Positions 36,101 to 44,400 of a stretch of 64,000 bases of DNA are shown piece by piece. Made by a program: the position numbers and the translations under genes. Under the pieces are notes generated by a model. It was not told the DNA's origin, ran no database searches, and saw only the letters and a program-made list of their open reading frames with translations. The DNA comes from Flavobacterium crocinum (GTDB lineage Bacteria; Bacteroidota; Bacteroidia; Flavobacteriales; Flavobacteriaceae), in assembly GCF_003122385.1 (NCBI RefSeq), contig NZ_CP029255.1, positions 3,348,001 through 3,412,000 on the forward strand, read 5' to 3'. How positions within the stretch are numbered: the stretch's first letter is position 1; the number at the start of each line of letters is the position of its first letter.

Positions 36101-36326
36101 CATCGTTTCCTAAACTTGGACGATAGGCATCATTATAAAAACAAATATGATCTGGACCCCAAAACAAAAACATTGGAAATTTAGAATTTAATAAAATCCC
36201 CAAAGTAGTACGAAGACTTTGAGGCCAAAATTCTACTGGTCCAATGGGTGTTTTGCTCCAATCTTTGGCTCGGGTAAGTTCTCCCATTTCTCCTCCATTT
36301 GCCAAAAAATCATAATTGTTATTCAT
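33126..36326 (-). CDS. Multi-PAS sensor histidine kinase
   Basis: The protein has 1066 residues with no membrane segment or signal peptide, so it is probably a cytoplasmic sensor. About six PAS-type modules in series can be seen. The first (FWPQSLRTTLGILLNSKFP, then MFLFWGPDHICFYNDAY) resembles modules found in light or redox sensors. Repeated PAS openings follow (SILQAPNAMCIFRG, VKQLPLGIGILKG, IVMESPIAMAIFRG, GEIAMWDLDLQT, ADSIPQLIWTSD). The HisKA box is SSHDLQEPLRKIQTF with His843, and the ATPase domain has NLVENALKFS, DNGIGFD and GTGIGLAI. There is no receiver domain; the convergent response regulator may fill that role. Confidence 0.93.
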   Translation of the reverse strand: MNNNYDFLANGGEMGELTRAKDWSKTPIGPVEFWPQSLRTTLGILLNSKFPMFLFWGPDHICFYNDAYRPSLGNDGKHPAILGEKGADFWSEIWDFIQPLINQVLTQSEATWHEDQLLPIYRNGKMEDVYWTFSYSPVNDEEGKTSGVLVICNETTDKVLTNQKLKESNERYLNSILQAPNAMCIFRGSNHTIEIANKLMLEIWEKKEEEVLHKPVFDALPEVRDQGLEEILREVYTTGETFTAQELPVKLYRKGNILTHFINVTYEALKESNGEISGILAIANDVTPQVNARHTVEESEKRFRNTVKQLPLGIGILKGEDLVLEMANATYLHIIDKNESDVIDKPIFDSVPEAKETVFPLLKNVFETGVPYYTDELPVTLNRYNSEELGYFNLVFYPLKESDIITGVIVVAYEVTEEVKGRHLLTESEKAFRNIVMESPIAMAIFRGNDHIIEMANTTMIYSIWQKEEKDVIGKPLIEVFPELVTQKYPELLNEVLHNGKTIRENEAIAYVDIKGKLKKFYLDYEYTPLYEKNGKSSGVMVTVNDVTNKVKARKKLETAEERVRLAAEIGEIAMWDLDLQTRKLIYSDNLLDLFGFEKDKKLEHQDIRSRILPEDEPIIEEALAKAFKTSIYRYEARILKLDNTISWIKVHGKVFFDENKEPAKMIGTVMDITVEKNNQQVLEKSEKKFRLLADSIPQLIWTSDAIGNLNYFNETFYNYCGYSKNEIEKNGWLQVVHPDDREENVKLWMESVKTGHDFLFVHRFKRYDGEYRWQLSRAVAQLDEFGKISMWVGTSTDIEDQKNFTNQLEEQIIDRTTQLEIQNRDLVNMNIELQSFAYISSHDLQEPLRKIQTFASRLNELDDQNISANAKTYLSRIEISARKMQTLIQDLLTYSRANSADRVFTTVNINDILDEVISDFSEKIEEKKAKVEFHDLGEAVLIQFQFRQLLHNLVENALKFSRNGIPPRVQISVTEVNGSAIPNAEFKDKIYHHLKVSDNGIGFDMEYKEKIFEVFQRLNTESEFKGTGIGLAIVKKIVENHKGFVTVSSEKDKGSTFNVFIPDLS

Positions 36327-36524
36327 TAAAAAGGGTATTTGTCGTCTTGTAATAATTCTAAAGTTCGCATAAAAAAATCTTACTCAGAGTAAGGCATGGT
36401 TAAAATTAATAAAAAATAAAATGAGTTTTTCTATGATTTTTGAATGAGCTACGATTAAAATCGTTAGAGTTAATTTTATCGCTTTTCAATACGGAAATTT
36501 GATAAACAGATTAAAATAAAAGTT

Positions 36525-36866
36525 ATGAAACGAGAATATTCAAAACACGAAACCGACTATATAAAAGCATATCAGGACCAAGGATATACCGTTACTTATT
36601 TATTTGAAAACGATCAATTAATTGATGCAGAAACTAAAATTGAATACAAACCTGAAGATATTTTTATTGTAGCACATCAGCGCTATGAAGGAATGAGCGA
36701 TCCGGACGATATGTCAATTTTATATGTAATCGAAACAAAAGATAACAGAAAAGGAACTCATTTATTAGGTTATGGCCCCACAGCGGATTTAGAAGAAGCT
36801 GAATTCTTTAAAGATATCCCAAAAGCCAATTATTCTAAAAATGCCGACATAAACGAACTTACATAA
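36525..36866 (+). CDS. Hypothetical small protein
   Basis: The protein has 113 residues and is acidic, with no signal peptide. It reads like a compact alpha/beta protein: HETDYIKAYQDQGYTVTYLF, EYKPEDIFIVAHQRYEGMSD, then DMSILYVIETKDNRKGTHLL and a C-terminal tail. I recall similar small proteins near stress genes in Bacteroidota, but I cannot name a family. It stands alone. Confidence 0.6.
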   Translation: MKREYSKHETDYIKAYQDQGYTVTYLFENDQLIDAETKIEYKPEDIFIVAHQRYEGMSDPDDMSILYVIETKDNRKGTHLLGYGPTADLEEAEFFKDIPKANYSKNADINELT

Positions 36867-36954
36867 AGAGGTAAAAATAGATTGATATTTTTATTTTGCT
36901 GATGAGCAGTTGTTTCAAATTTATTTGAGGCAGCTGCTTTTTTTGAGTTATAGA

Positions 36955-37066
36955 GTGGCAAAGTTGCAAAGAGGCAAAGGTTTATTTAGTTGGCGTAATT
37001 TCTTTATGCATAAAGCACTTAGAAGTAAAATCTTTGTCACTTTGTCACTTTGAACCTTTGTACCTC
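36955..37066. repeat. ACAAAG-type inverted repeat
   Basis: GTGGCAAAGTTGCAAAGAGG (from 36955) and CTTTGTCACTTTGTCACTTT with GAACCTTTGTACC (to 37066) are imperfect inverted arms about 50 bp apart. Apart from this I see nothing in the 354-bp gap before the AraC-like gene. Confidence 0.7.
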
Positions 37067-37220
37067 GCAAAATAATAATTATGAAATATCTCTCCGAAAT
37101 TGTATAAGGAATTGATTGACAAGATAAACGAAATTTGAAGTATACAAATTAAGATAAAAACCAAAGTTAGTTTTTGTACGTAAATAATTACTAATCAGTT
37201 GTTCAACCAAAAACCTTATA

Positions 37221-38045
37221 ATGAAGAAACTTTACATAAATACTGGAGGATTTGATGCTGTTTTTAATAATTTTAAAGATAGTTTTGGCGGTAAATTAAC
37301 AATTTCTGCCAATGAATATAAATTGACTTTTAAATCAAGATGGGCAAAAGGAAGTATTTCTGGTGTTCGTTTTGAGAAAGAAATGACTTATCTCAATTTT
37401 GATTTTACTTTTATCGAAGATGTTAATTTAAGTATTGAATCTAATCCGTTTTCACCAGTATTTTTTGTGTATTGTGAGAAAGGGAACATAAACCATAGTT
37501 TCGGCGCAAATGGCGATTTGAAAGGTTTAAAGAAAAAACAGTCAGGAATTATGAGTAATTCTTCATCCATCAATAGTGTATTGTATTTTGACAGTCACAA
37601 ACACATTCAATTTTCTTTAATTGGTATGCCTACAACGGTATATAATCAAGAAACTGATTTTGTTTCTCAAGTCAAAAAAATATTTACAAATGAGTCGGGT
37701 AATTACATTTATATTGGAACTGAAAATCATAAAATTGAACAGAAATTTGAGGAATTAAAAGCAATTCCGAAAAGAGGAACAGTTCGTTATTTGATGATGA
37801 GAAATATTCTAAGACAAGTTCTACAATTGGAGATAGCGCAACACAGTTACAACTATTTAAGCACATTTAATCCGATTTTACATTTTGCTTCCAAACAAAT
37901 AACAGAAATTAAAAAACTTTCTACTTTAAGTGTTTCGACTGTAATAATGCCTTTGCAGATGATTCGTAGAACATTACAGTCGCGAACACTCAAGCAAAAA
38001 TATCAGTTAGAATTAAAATCGTACAACCAGAAATTAGCTAGCTAA
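37221..38045 (+). CDS. AraC-type sensor-domain protein lacking a recognisable HTH
   Basis: The protein has 274 residues. Residues 1-200 resemble the N-terminal domain of Flavobacteria AraC regulators: YINTGGFDAVFNNFKDSFGG, FDFTFIEDVNLSIES, PVFFVYCEKGNINHSFGANG, GNYIYIGTENHKIEQKFEEL and LRQVLQLEIAQHS. The usual C-terminal AraC HTH pair, with its ISEIAY.VGF..SYFSK signature, is absent. Instead the tail reads ITEIKKLSTLSVSTVIMPLQ and ends KQKYQLELKSYNQKLAS. It could be a natural truncation, a decayed gene or a diverged DNA-binding domain. A terminator follows. Confidence 0.65.
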   Translation: MKKLYINTGGFDAVFNNFKDSFGGKLTISANEYKLTFKSRWAKGSISGVRFEKEMTYLNFDFTFIEDVNLSIESNPFSPVFFVYCEKGNINHSFGANGDLKGLKKKQSGIMSNSSSINSVLYFDSHKHIQFSLIGMPTTVYNQETDFVSQVKKIFTNESGNYIYIGTENHKIEQKFEELKAIPKRGTVRYLMMRNILRQVLQLEIAQHSYNYLSTFNPILHFASKQITEIKKLSTLSVSTVIMPLQMIRRTLQSRTLKQKYQLELKSYNQKLAS

Positions 38046-38070
38046 AAAGCCTGACATATACTTCAAAAAA

Positions 38071-38097
38071 AACTGCTCATTTGAGCAGTTTTTTTTC
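38071..38097 (+). terminator. Rho-independent terminator
   Basis: AACTGCTCA (38071-38079) pairs with TGAGCAGTT (38082-38090) and is followed by eight T residues. Confidence 0.9.
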
Positions 38098-38162
38098 TTT
38101 AAGATTCTAAGATTCTGAGGTACTGAGATTCTAAGTTTTTCTATTTGTTTTACGTATTTTTT

Positions 38163-38261
38163 GTCATCCTGAGGAACGAAGGATCACACAAGGAACTCCG
38201 CAAGGTATGGCAGACAATCTTTGTCGAATCTCGCATGTGATCCTTCGTTCCTCAGGAGGAC
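38163..38261. repeat. Palindromic MITE-like repeat (copy 2 of the GTCAT...ATCACA family)
   Basis: The left arm GTCATCCTGAGGAACGAAGG... (38163-38188) and the right arm ...CCTTCGTTCCTCAGGAGGAC (38236-38261) are near-perfect complements, with one difference in 26. The centre contains AACTCCGCAAGG and AATCTTTGTCGAAT. A second copy in the same orientation lies at 38725-38823 on the other side of the SemiSWEET gene, and a third member is at 15535-15636. Confidence 0.92.
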
Positions 38262-38370
38262 AAGATTGTGTATGAGCTTTACTTTTTTAGAAGGTTTTGA
38301 TAGTAAAATATTTATAAATCAATAGAAAATCTGCTAAATCTGCTAAATCTGCGTGAGATACTTTAGAACG

Positions 38371-38631
38371 CTATTCTTTTTCGTAATGAAGAATAAAATA
38401 TACCATAATAAGATTCAAACAAAGTGAAATTCCATTAGTGATAATGATTGGCCAGTCACTTTTCAAAATGCCGTAAATAATCCATATCGCAATTCCAAAA
38501 GTAAGAATGCCAAACATTTTAAGAGAAATCTCTTTTACTTTTTTGGTTTTCCAAACTTTCAAAATCTGCGGAATCGTGGAGATGGTAATACAAGCTCCAG
38601 CAAAAAGTCCAATGATGTCTATATAGTTCAT
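38371..38631 (-). CDS. SemiSWEET-type PQ-loop sugar transporter
   Basis: The protein has 86 residues and three membrane helices, a complete SemiSWEET half-transporter. The PQ motif is in ISTIPQILKVWKTKKVKEIS, followed by FGILTFGIAIWIIYGILKSD and the third helix with TNGISLCLNLIMVYFIL. SemiSWEETs work as dimers and move sugars down their gradient. It has no operon partner; two copies of one palindromic repeat flank it. Confidence 0.92.
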   Translation of the reverse strand: MNYIDIIGLFAGACITISTIPQILKVWKTKKVKEISLKMFGILTFGIAIWIIYGILKSDWPIIITNGISLCLNLIMVYFILHYEKE

Positions 38632-38724
38632 TTTTTTTTAGATTCTAAGGTTCTGAGATACTAAGATGCTAAGATGCTGAAATTCTATTACTCTGAGATT
38701 TTTTCATTCGTTGCCCGTATTTTT

Positions 38725-38823
38725 GTCATCCTGAGGAACGAAGGATCACACAAGAAACTCCACAAAGTATAGCGGACAATTTTTATCGATTCTCGCGTGT
38801 GATCCTTCGTTCCTCAGGATGAC
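38725..38823. repeat. Palindromic MITE-like repeat (copy 3 of the GTCAT...ATCACA family)
   Basis: The 26-bp arms at 38725-38750 and 38798-38823 are perfectly complementary. The centre (ACTCCACAAAGTATAGCGG, then CAATTTTTATCGATTCTCG) aligns with that of the copy at 38163. A CTAAG/CTGAG repeat fragment lies just upstream at about 38639-38690. Confidence 0.93.
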
Positions 38824-38865
38824 AAGATTGTGGAAAAACTGTACTTTTCATGAAGACTCAGATGA

Positions 38866-38975
38866 TAAAAAAATCTGCTAAAATCTGCCAAATCTGCGTG
38901 AAACAAAACTTAGCGACTTAGCGAGGTTAAAAAACTCTGTGACCCTTGCGTAAATCTTTGTGCTCTTTGCGGTTA
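38866..38975. repeat. Fragments of GCAGATTT and CGCAAAG repeat families
   Basis: AAAATCTGCTAAAATCTGCC and AAATCTGCGTGAAAC units are followed by CTTAGCGACTTAGCGAGG and TTGCGTAAATCTTTGTGC...CTTTGCGGTTAA. They lie just after the 3' end of the convergent SDR gene and look like half-elements. Confidence 0.65.
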
Positions 38976-38981
38976 AAAAAA

Positions 38982-39830
38982 CTACGCACCAACCAATTCA
39001 CCACCATTAATATGAATAAACTGTCCTGTAATATAACTGCTGTCTTCACATGCCAGAAAAACATACGCAGGTGCAACTTCAGAAGGTTGTCCGGCTCTTT
39101 CCATCGGATTATCTTTTCCAAAATCAGATAATTTATCAAAAGTTGCCACGATAAGCGGTGTCCAGATTGGTCCGGGTGCAACACCGTTTACCCGTATTTT
39201 TCGTTTTGCCAGCATTCCAGAAAGCGATCTGGTAAAACTGACAATTGCACCTTTTGTACTGGCATAATCTGCCAAATGTTCACTTCCGCGAAAAGCAGTT
39301 ACAGAAGTCGTATTGATAATCACATCACCTTCTTTTAAAAACGGAAGTGCGGCTTGTGTAATATAGAAATACGGATAAATATTGGTTTCAAAAGTCTTAT
39401 GAAGATTGGCAGTGGTAATCTTTTCCAATTCTTTTTCGGGAAATTGCACTGCAGCGTTGTTCACTATAATATTGATGTTCTTAAAAGTAGAATGACATTT
39501 TTTAATCGCCGATTTGCAGAATTTTTCATCCTTTAAATCACCGCTTATCAAAAGGCATTGCTGGCCTTCTTTTTCTATCATTTCTTTAGTTTCGCGCGCA
39601 TCTTTATCTTCTTTTAAATAAACAATGGCAATATTGGCACCTTCTCTGGCAAAATGAACAGCTACGCTTCGTCCAATGCCACTGTCACCGCCGGTTATAA
39701 AAGCGGTTTTTCCTAATAGTTTTCCGCTTCCAACATAATTTTCTCTAATGATCTCTGGTTCCGGTTTCATCATATGTTCGTTGCCAGGGAGATTTTGTTT
39801 TTGTTCGGGGAATGTTTTTGTCTTCGTCAT
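38982..39830 (-). CDS. Short-chain dehydrogenase/reductase (YghA/YhdF type)
   Basis: The protein has 282 residues. About 40 N-terminal residues (TFPEQKQNLPGNEHMMKPEP) precede the SDR core, as in the YghA/YhxC group. The Rossmann motif is TGGDSGIGRSVAVHFAREG, followed by NNAAVQFP. The catalytic Tyr and Lys are in LADYASTKGAIVSFT, and PGPIWTPLI and GQFIHINGGELVGA follow. It reduces or oxidises an unknown small molecule with NAD(P). Homologues belong to general stress regulons, consistent with the genes at 24641-32487. Confidence 0.92.
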   Translation of the reverse strand: MTKTKTFPEQKQNLPGNEHMMKPEPEIIRENYVGSGKLLGKTAFITGGDSGIGRSVAVHFAREGANIAIVYLKEDKDARETKEMIEKEGQQCLLISGDLKDEKFCKSAIKKCHSTFKNINIIVNNAAVQFPEKELEKITTANLHKTFETNIYPYFYITQAALPFLKEGDVIINTTSVTAFRGSEHLADYASTKGAIVSFTRSLSGMLAKRKIRVNGVAPGPIWTPLIVATFDKLSDFGKDNPMERAGQPSEVAPAYVFLACEDSSYITGQFIHINGGELVGA

Positions 39831-40209
39831 AATCTTTCTCTTTTATACATCTTAAATTTAATTCAGAACTAAAAATGGGGTTGTCCTAAAAGATATTTTG
39901 TTTGCCTCAATAAAAATAAAATTATGTTTTTTGTATGAAAATACGGTTGTTTTGCAAAGATGTTAAAATAACACAAAATTTCTAATGCTTTATTATAGTA
40001 CTCTATCACTAAAAAGACAATCAAAAGTGGGAATTTTGTAACTATTTTTGATTTAGATAAAAATGCCCCCGGTTATTTTTTTATACATTTGAGAATTTCC
40101 GCATAGTTTTTAAGAGTTACTTCTGTAATTTCATAAAAAAATAAGAAAATTTTTATAATAATTTAAATTCAACAGTTTTGATTCATAACAGATTTAGTTT
40201 TAAGAGGGC
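39831..40209. other. Promoter-containing spacer of the SDR gene and signalling operon
   Basis: This 379-bp gap lies between divergent genes. Two TAnnTTTG matches on the plus strand, TATTTTTG (40043-40050) and TACATTTG (40084-40091), could serve the downstream five-gene operon, but neither has a convincing -33 box. No dispersed repeat is present. Confidence 0.4.
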
Positions 40210-41430
40210 ATGGTATTAATTGTAGATGATATACGGGCCAATATTATTGCCTTAAAGAAAACATTAGAACTGCATAATATCGATGTCGATAGTGCTGAAT
40301 CTGGAGAAGAAGCTTTAAAGAAAATTCTAAAAACAGATTATTGCCTGATTATAATGGACGTTCAGATGCCGGGACTTGACGGATTTGAAGTCGTTAAAAT
40401 CCTTTCTGGTAATCAGCGCACCAAAGATATTCCGGTGATATTTCTTTCGGCTCTTAATACCGAGAAGAAATATATCTTTAAAGGATATGAAACCGGGGCA
40501 GTAGAATACATTACAAAACCGGTCGATTCTGATTTGTTGATTTTAAAAGTCAAAACCTTCATTAAAATCTACGAGCAACAGAACGAGCTCAAAATAATGA
40601 AAGACCTGCTTTCTAAAGAAATCAAAATTAGAAAAGAAGCGCAGGACAATCTTGAAATTAAAATTGCGGAAAGAACTAAAGAACTGGTTCAGAAAAATGA
40701 AGAACTGGAACTTCGAAATCACGAATTACAGCAGTTTTCCTGGGTCGTCTCGCACGATTTGAATGAACCTATACGAAAGATTCAGATTTTCATCAAAATT
40801 ATAAAAGATCTTTATTTAAAAACCGACGATAAAGCAATCGATTATGTCAACCGAACCATAAAATCGGCTGAGAGAATGCAGACCTTAATTACCGATCTTC
40901 TGGCTTATTCCAGACTTTCGGCTCAGGTAAAACCAGAAAGAACAGATTTAAATGAGGTTTTACAAGAAGTATTATCCGATTTTGATTATTTGATCGAGAA
41001 CAAAAATGCGACTATCAAAACCAATGAACTTCCAACAGTAGACAGTATTCCGAGTCAGATGCGTCAGGTTTTTCAAAATCTGATTGGTAATGCATTGAAA
41101 TTTTCCGGTAGCGAAGAAAAGCCGATAATCGAAATTACATCAGAAACAATTCTTGAAAAATCATTTGACAGTCCCACATCTCCTGAAGGTAATTTTTGCA
41201 GAATTACCGTAAAGGATAACGGAATTGGTTTTGACGAAATTTATCTCGACAGAATTTTTATTATCTTTCAGAGCTTAAACGATCGCCAGACTTACGAAGG
41301 AACCGGAATCGGACTTGCAATTGCAAAAAAAATAATTGAAAAACATAACGGATTAATAACAGCTAAAAGTGAAGTAGGACAAGGCGCAAGCTTTATTATT
41401 ATACTTCCTTTAAAATACAAACTAAAATAA
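40210..41430 (+). CDS. Response regulator / histidine kinase fusion (REC-HisKA-HATPase)
   Basis: The protein has 406 residues. The N-terminal receiver domain has Asp6/Asp7, phosphoacceptor Asp50 in LIIMDVQMPGLDG and Lys103 in YITKPVD. A coiled coil (KEIKIRKEAQDNLEIKIAER) leads to the kinase, with His182 in VVSHDLNEPIRKIQIF and ATPase motifs NLIGNALKFSG, DNGIGFDE and GTGIGLAIAKK. It has no membrane segment. It is the first gene of a tight five-gene operon, with an 11-bp gap to the large hybrid kinase, and probably relays phosphate within that system. Confidence 0.93.
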   Translation: MVLIVDDIRANIIALKKTLELHNIDVDSAESGEEALKKILKTDYCLIIMDVQMPGLDGFEVVKILSGNQRTKDIPVIFLSALNTEKKYIFKGYETGAVEYITKPVDSDLLILKVKTFIKIYEQQNELKIMKDLLSKEIKIRKEAQDNLEIKIAERTKELVQKNEELELRNHELQQFSWVVSHDLNEPIRKIQIFIKIIKDLYLKTDDKAIDYVNRTIKSAERMQTLITDLLAYSRLSAQVKPERTDLNEVLQEVLSDFDYLIENKNATIKTNELPTVDSIPSQMRQVFQNLIGNALKFSGSEEKPIIEITSETILEKSFDSPTSPEGNFCRITVKDNGIGFDEIYLDRIFIIFQSLNDRQTYEGTGIGLAIAKKIIEKHNGLITAKSEVGQGASFIIILPLKYKLK

Positions 41431-41441
41431 TTTAGAAATAT

Positions 41442-44400
41442 ATGAATGGTAATTTTAAAAGAAATTTACTAATTAGTTCCCTGGTTTCACTATTTGTACT
41501 CACTATTAGTTCTGTTGCTTCTTTTATTAGTATTAAAAGTTTACTAAACAGCAATTTTTGGGTAAACCATACCCAGGATGTAATTTATAATCTAAATGAG
41601 GGTTCATCGATTATCACAGAAGCCCAAACCAGCATGCGAGGGTATCTGCTTACGGGCGATGAACAGTTTGTAGACCGTTTTAATGAATCTGAAACAAAAT
41701 CGAATAATTATTTTGACAAATTAGATGAACTTACATCTGATAATGCTTCTCAGAGAAAAATGCTTGATGAGCTAAGGTCTAAACGATCCGGCTTCTTTAA
41801 ATACCTTAATAATCAAATCGTAAAAAAGCGTTTAAGCAAAGAAACACTCATCTTTGATTTGAATGAAGGCCGAAACATGATGAATGAAATTCGGGCAATC
41901 ATCAAAAAAGTCGAAAATACAGAGCAGAAACTTTTAGAAGAACGTAATGCCAATTCAGAACGTTACGGGACTTACAGTTTAATTCTGATTGTTATTGCTT
42001 TCTTTATTGCATTTATTATTTCGATTGTGTTTCTGATTAGAATTCTCAAAGATTACAATGAAAGATCAGCATTACAACGTGAGCTTGAAAGAAAAGATAA
42101 AGAAATTGCAGAAAGATTAGAAGTTATCGGTGGAATTGCCATCCAGATTTCAAAAGGCAATTATGATGTTCAGATTGATGACCGAAAAGCCGATACATTG
42201 GGAACTTTAGGAGAATCGATTCATGAAATGAGGGATTCTTTAAAAACCTCTTTTGAACTTTTATCTCAAAAAGAATGGCTCCAAACAGGTGTCGCCACTT
42301 TGAATGATAAAATGCTGGGCGAAAAAACGATTCAGAAACTGGCAAAAGATGTCATCGAATTTCTGTGTCAATACACTAACAGCAGTGCAGGGGTTTTATA
42401 TGTAATAGATGGTGAAGAACTTATCGTTACCGGAGGATATAGTTATATACCGAGCAAAAACAGAGAAAGAATCAAAAAAGGAGAAGGGCTTATTGGGCAG
42501 GCTATTGTTTCCGGAAAAATGCTGGAATTAAAATCACTTTCTCCAGACGATATACAGATCAATTATGCTTTGGGTGAAATTAAACCAACTCATGTTGTGG
42601 CACTTCCGTTAACAGATTTTAAAGTAGAAGGTGCAGTAGAATTAGCCAGCATTTATGGTTTCTCTGTATTGCAACTGGAGTTTTTAAATATGGTTTCCAA
42701 TAATATCGGAATTGCTTTAAAAGCAACTCAAAACCGAAAAAGAGTGATGGAACTGCTGGAAGAAACCAAATCACAGTCGGAAGAACTTCAGATTCAGCAC
42801 AGCGAACTGGAAGCTATTAATGCCGAATTGGAAGCTCAAACCGAAAAATTACAAGCTTCTGAAGAAGAACTTCGCGTACAGCAGGAGGAATTGGAACAAA
42901 CGAACGAAGAGCTTTCAGAAAGAAGTGTTTTATTAGAAGAAAAAAATACTGAAATTCAGAAAAAATCAGAAGCTCTTGAATTAACAACACGCTACAAATC
43001 AGAGTTTTTGGCGAATATGTCGCACGAATTAAGAACGCCGTTAAACTCTATTTTATTATTGAGCCGTTTGTTGTCTGAAAACAACAACAAAAACATGAAC
43101 AATGAAGAAATTGAGTTTGCAAAAGTAATTCAGAGTTCTGGTAACAGTTTATTGGGATTGATTGATGAAATCCTTGATTTGTCTAAGATTGAAGCCGGTA
43201 AAATGGATTTGGAATTCCTGGATGTTTCAACTAAAGAAATTACAGACAACCTGCATAATTTATTTTATTTAGTAGCGAAAGAAAAAGGGATCAACTTTGA
43301 AATCATCGCTAAAGATGCGCCAATTGTCATTAAAACAGACAAAATGCGTTTGGAGCAGATCCTGAAAAACCTGATTTCAAACGCTATTAAATTTACAGAA
43401 AAAGGAACCGTTTCCCTTGAAATCAAAGTAGATACAGACGATGATAAAATTATTTGTTTTATTGTAAAAGATACAGGAATCGGAATTCCGGTTGAAAAAC
43501 AGCCGTTAATTTTCGAAGCTTTCCAACAAGCCGATGGTTCAACAAAACGTAAATATGGCGGAACAGGTTTGGGATTGTCAATCAGTCGTGAATTAGCGAA
43601 ATTGTTAAGAGGAGAAATTATCCTGCATAGTAAAGTAAACGAAGGAAGTACTTTTACCTTATGTCTTCCTGTTTTAGGATTTGCCATCAATAAAGTTTCA
43701 GTTAATAAAATTCCGCATGTCGAAGAAATTGAAGTTGAAACTGAAAACGAAGAAGCAAGGCCAAAATACATCAGCGAAGTAATTCCTGCAGAAATCGAAG
43801 ACGACCGTGATTCGATTACAGAAGGCGATAAAGTGATTCTGATCGTAGAAGACGATATCAATTTCGCAAAATCATTACTGGCTTTTACACAGAAAAAAGG
43901 ATATAAAGGAGTAGTAGCCGTAAGAGGAGATTATGCCCTGAATTTTGCCCTGATTTACAGACCAATCGGAATTTTGCTGGATATCGAACTTCCGGTTAAG
44001 AGTGGCTGGCAGGTTTTAGAAGAATTAAAAAATCATACGCATACCAAGCATATTTCGGTGCACATTATGTCTTCGCATAAACTGAAACAGGAAAGTTTGT
44101 TAAAAGGAGCCGTAGATTTCTTAGACAAACCAGTTGCTTTCGATAAAATTCCGGATGTTTTTAAACGTATTGAACATATTATCAATAAAGAATCTCAAAA
44201 GGTTTTAATCATTGAGGATAATCCACAGCATGCTAAAGCACTGGCGTATTTCCTGGAAACGTATAATATCAATTCAGAAATAAAAAGTGATGTTTCAGAA
44301 GGATTATCTGTTCTGACTGATAAAGATGTAGATTGTGTAATTCTCGATATGGGAATTCCGGACAAACAAGCTTACGAAATTCTGGATGGTGTAAAGAAAA

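Noticed and set aside
38927..39184. Minus-strand ORF overlapping the end of the SDR gene
   Set aside because: It is a frame-shifted shadow of the SDR C-terminus running into repeat sequence.
43265..43861. Open frame of 198 codons antisense to the hybrid kinase
   Set aside because: It is antisense to the conserved kinase core and has low-complexity Ser/Ile composition.
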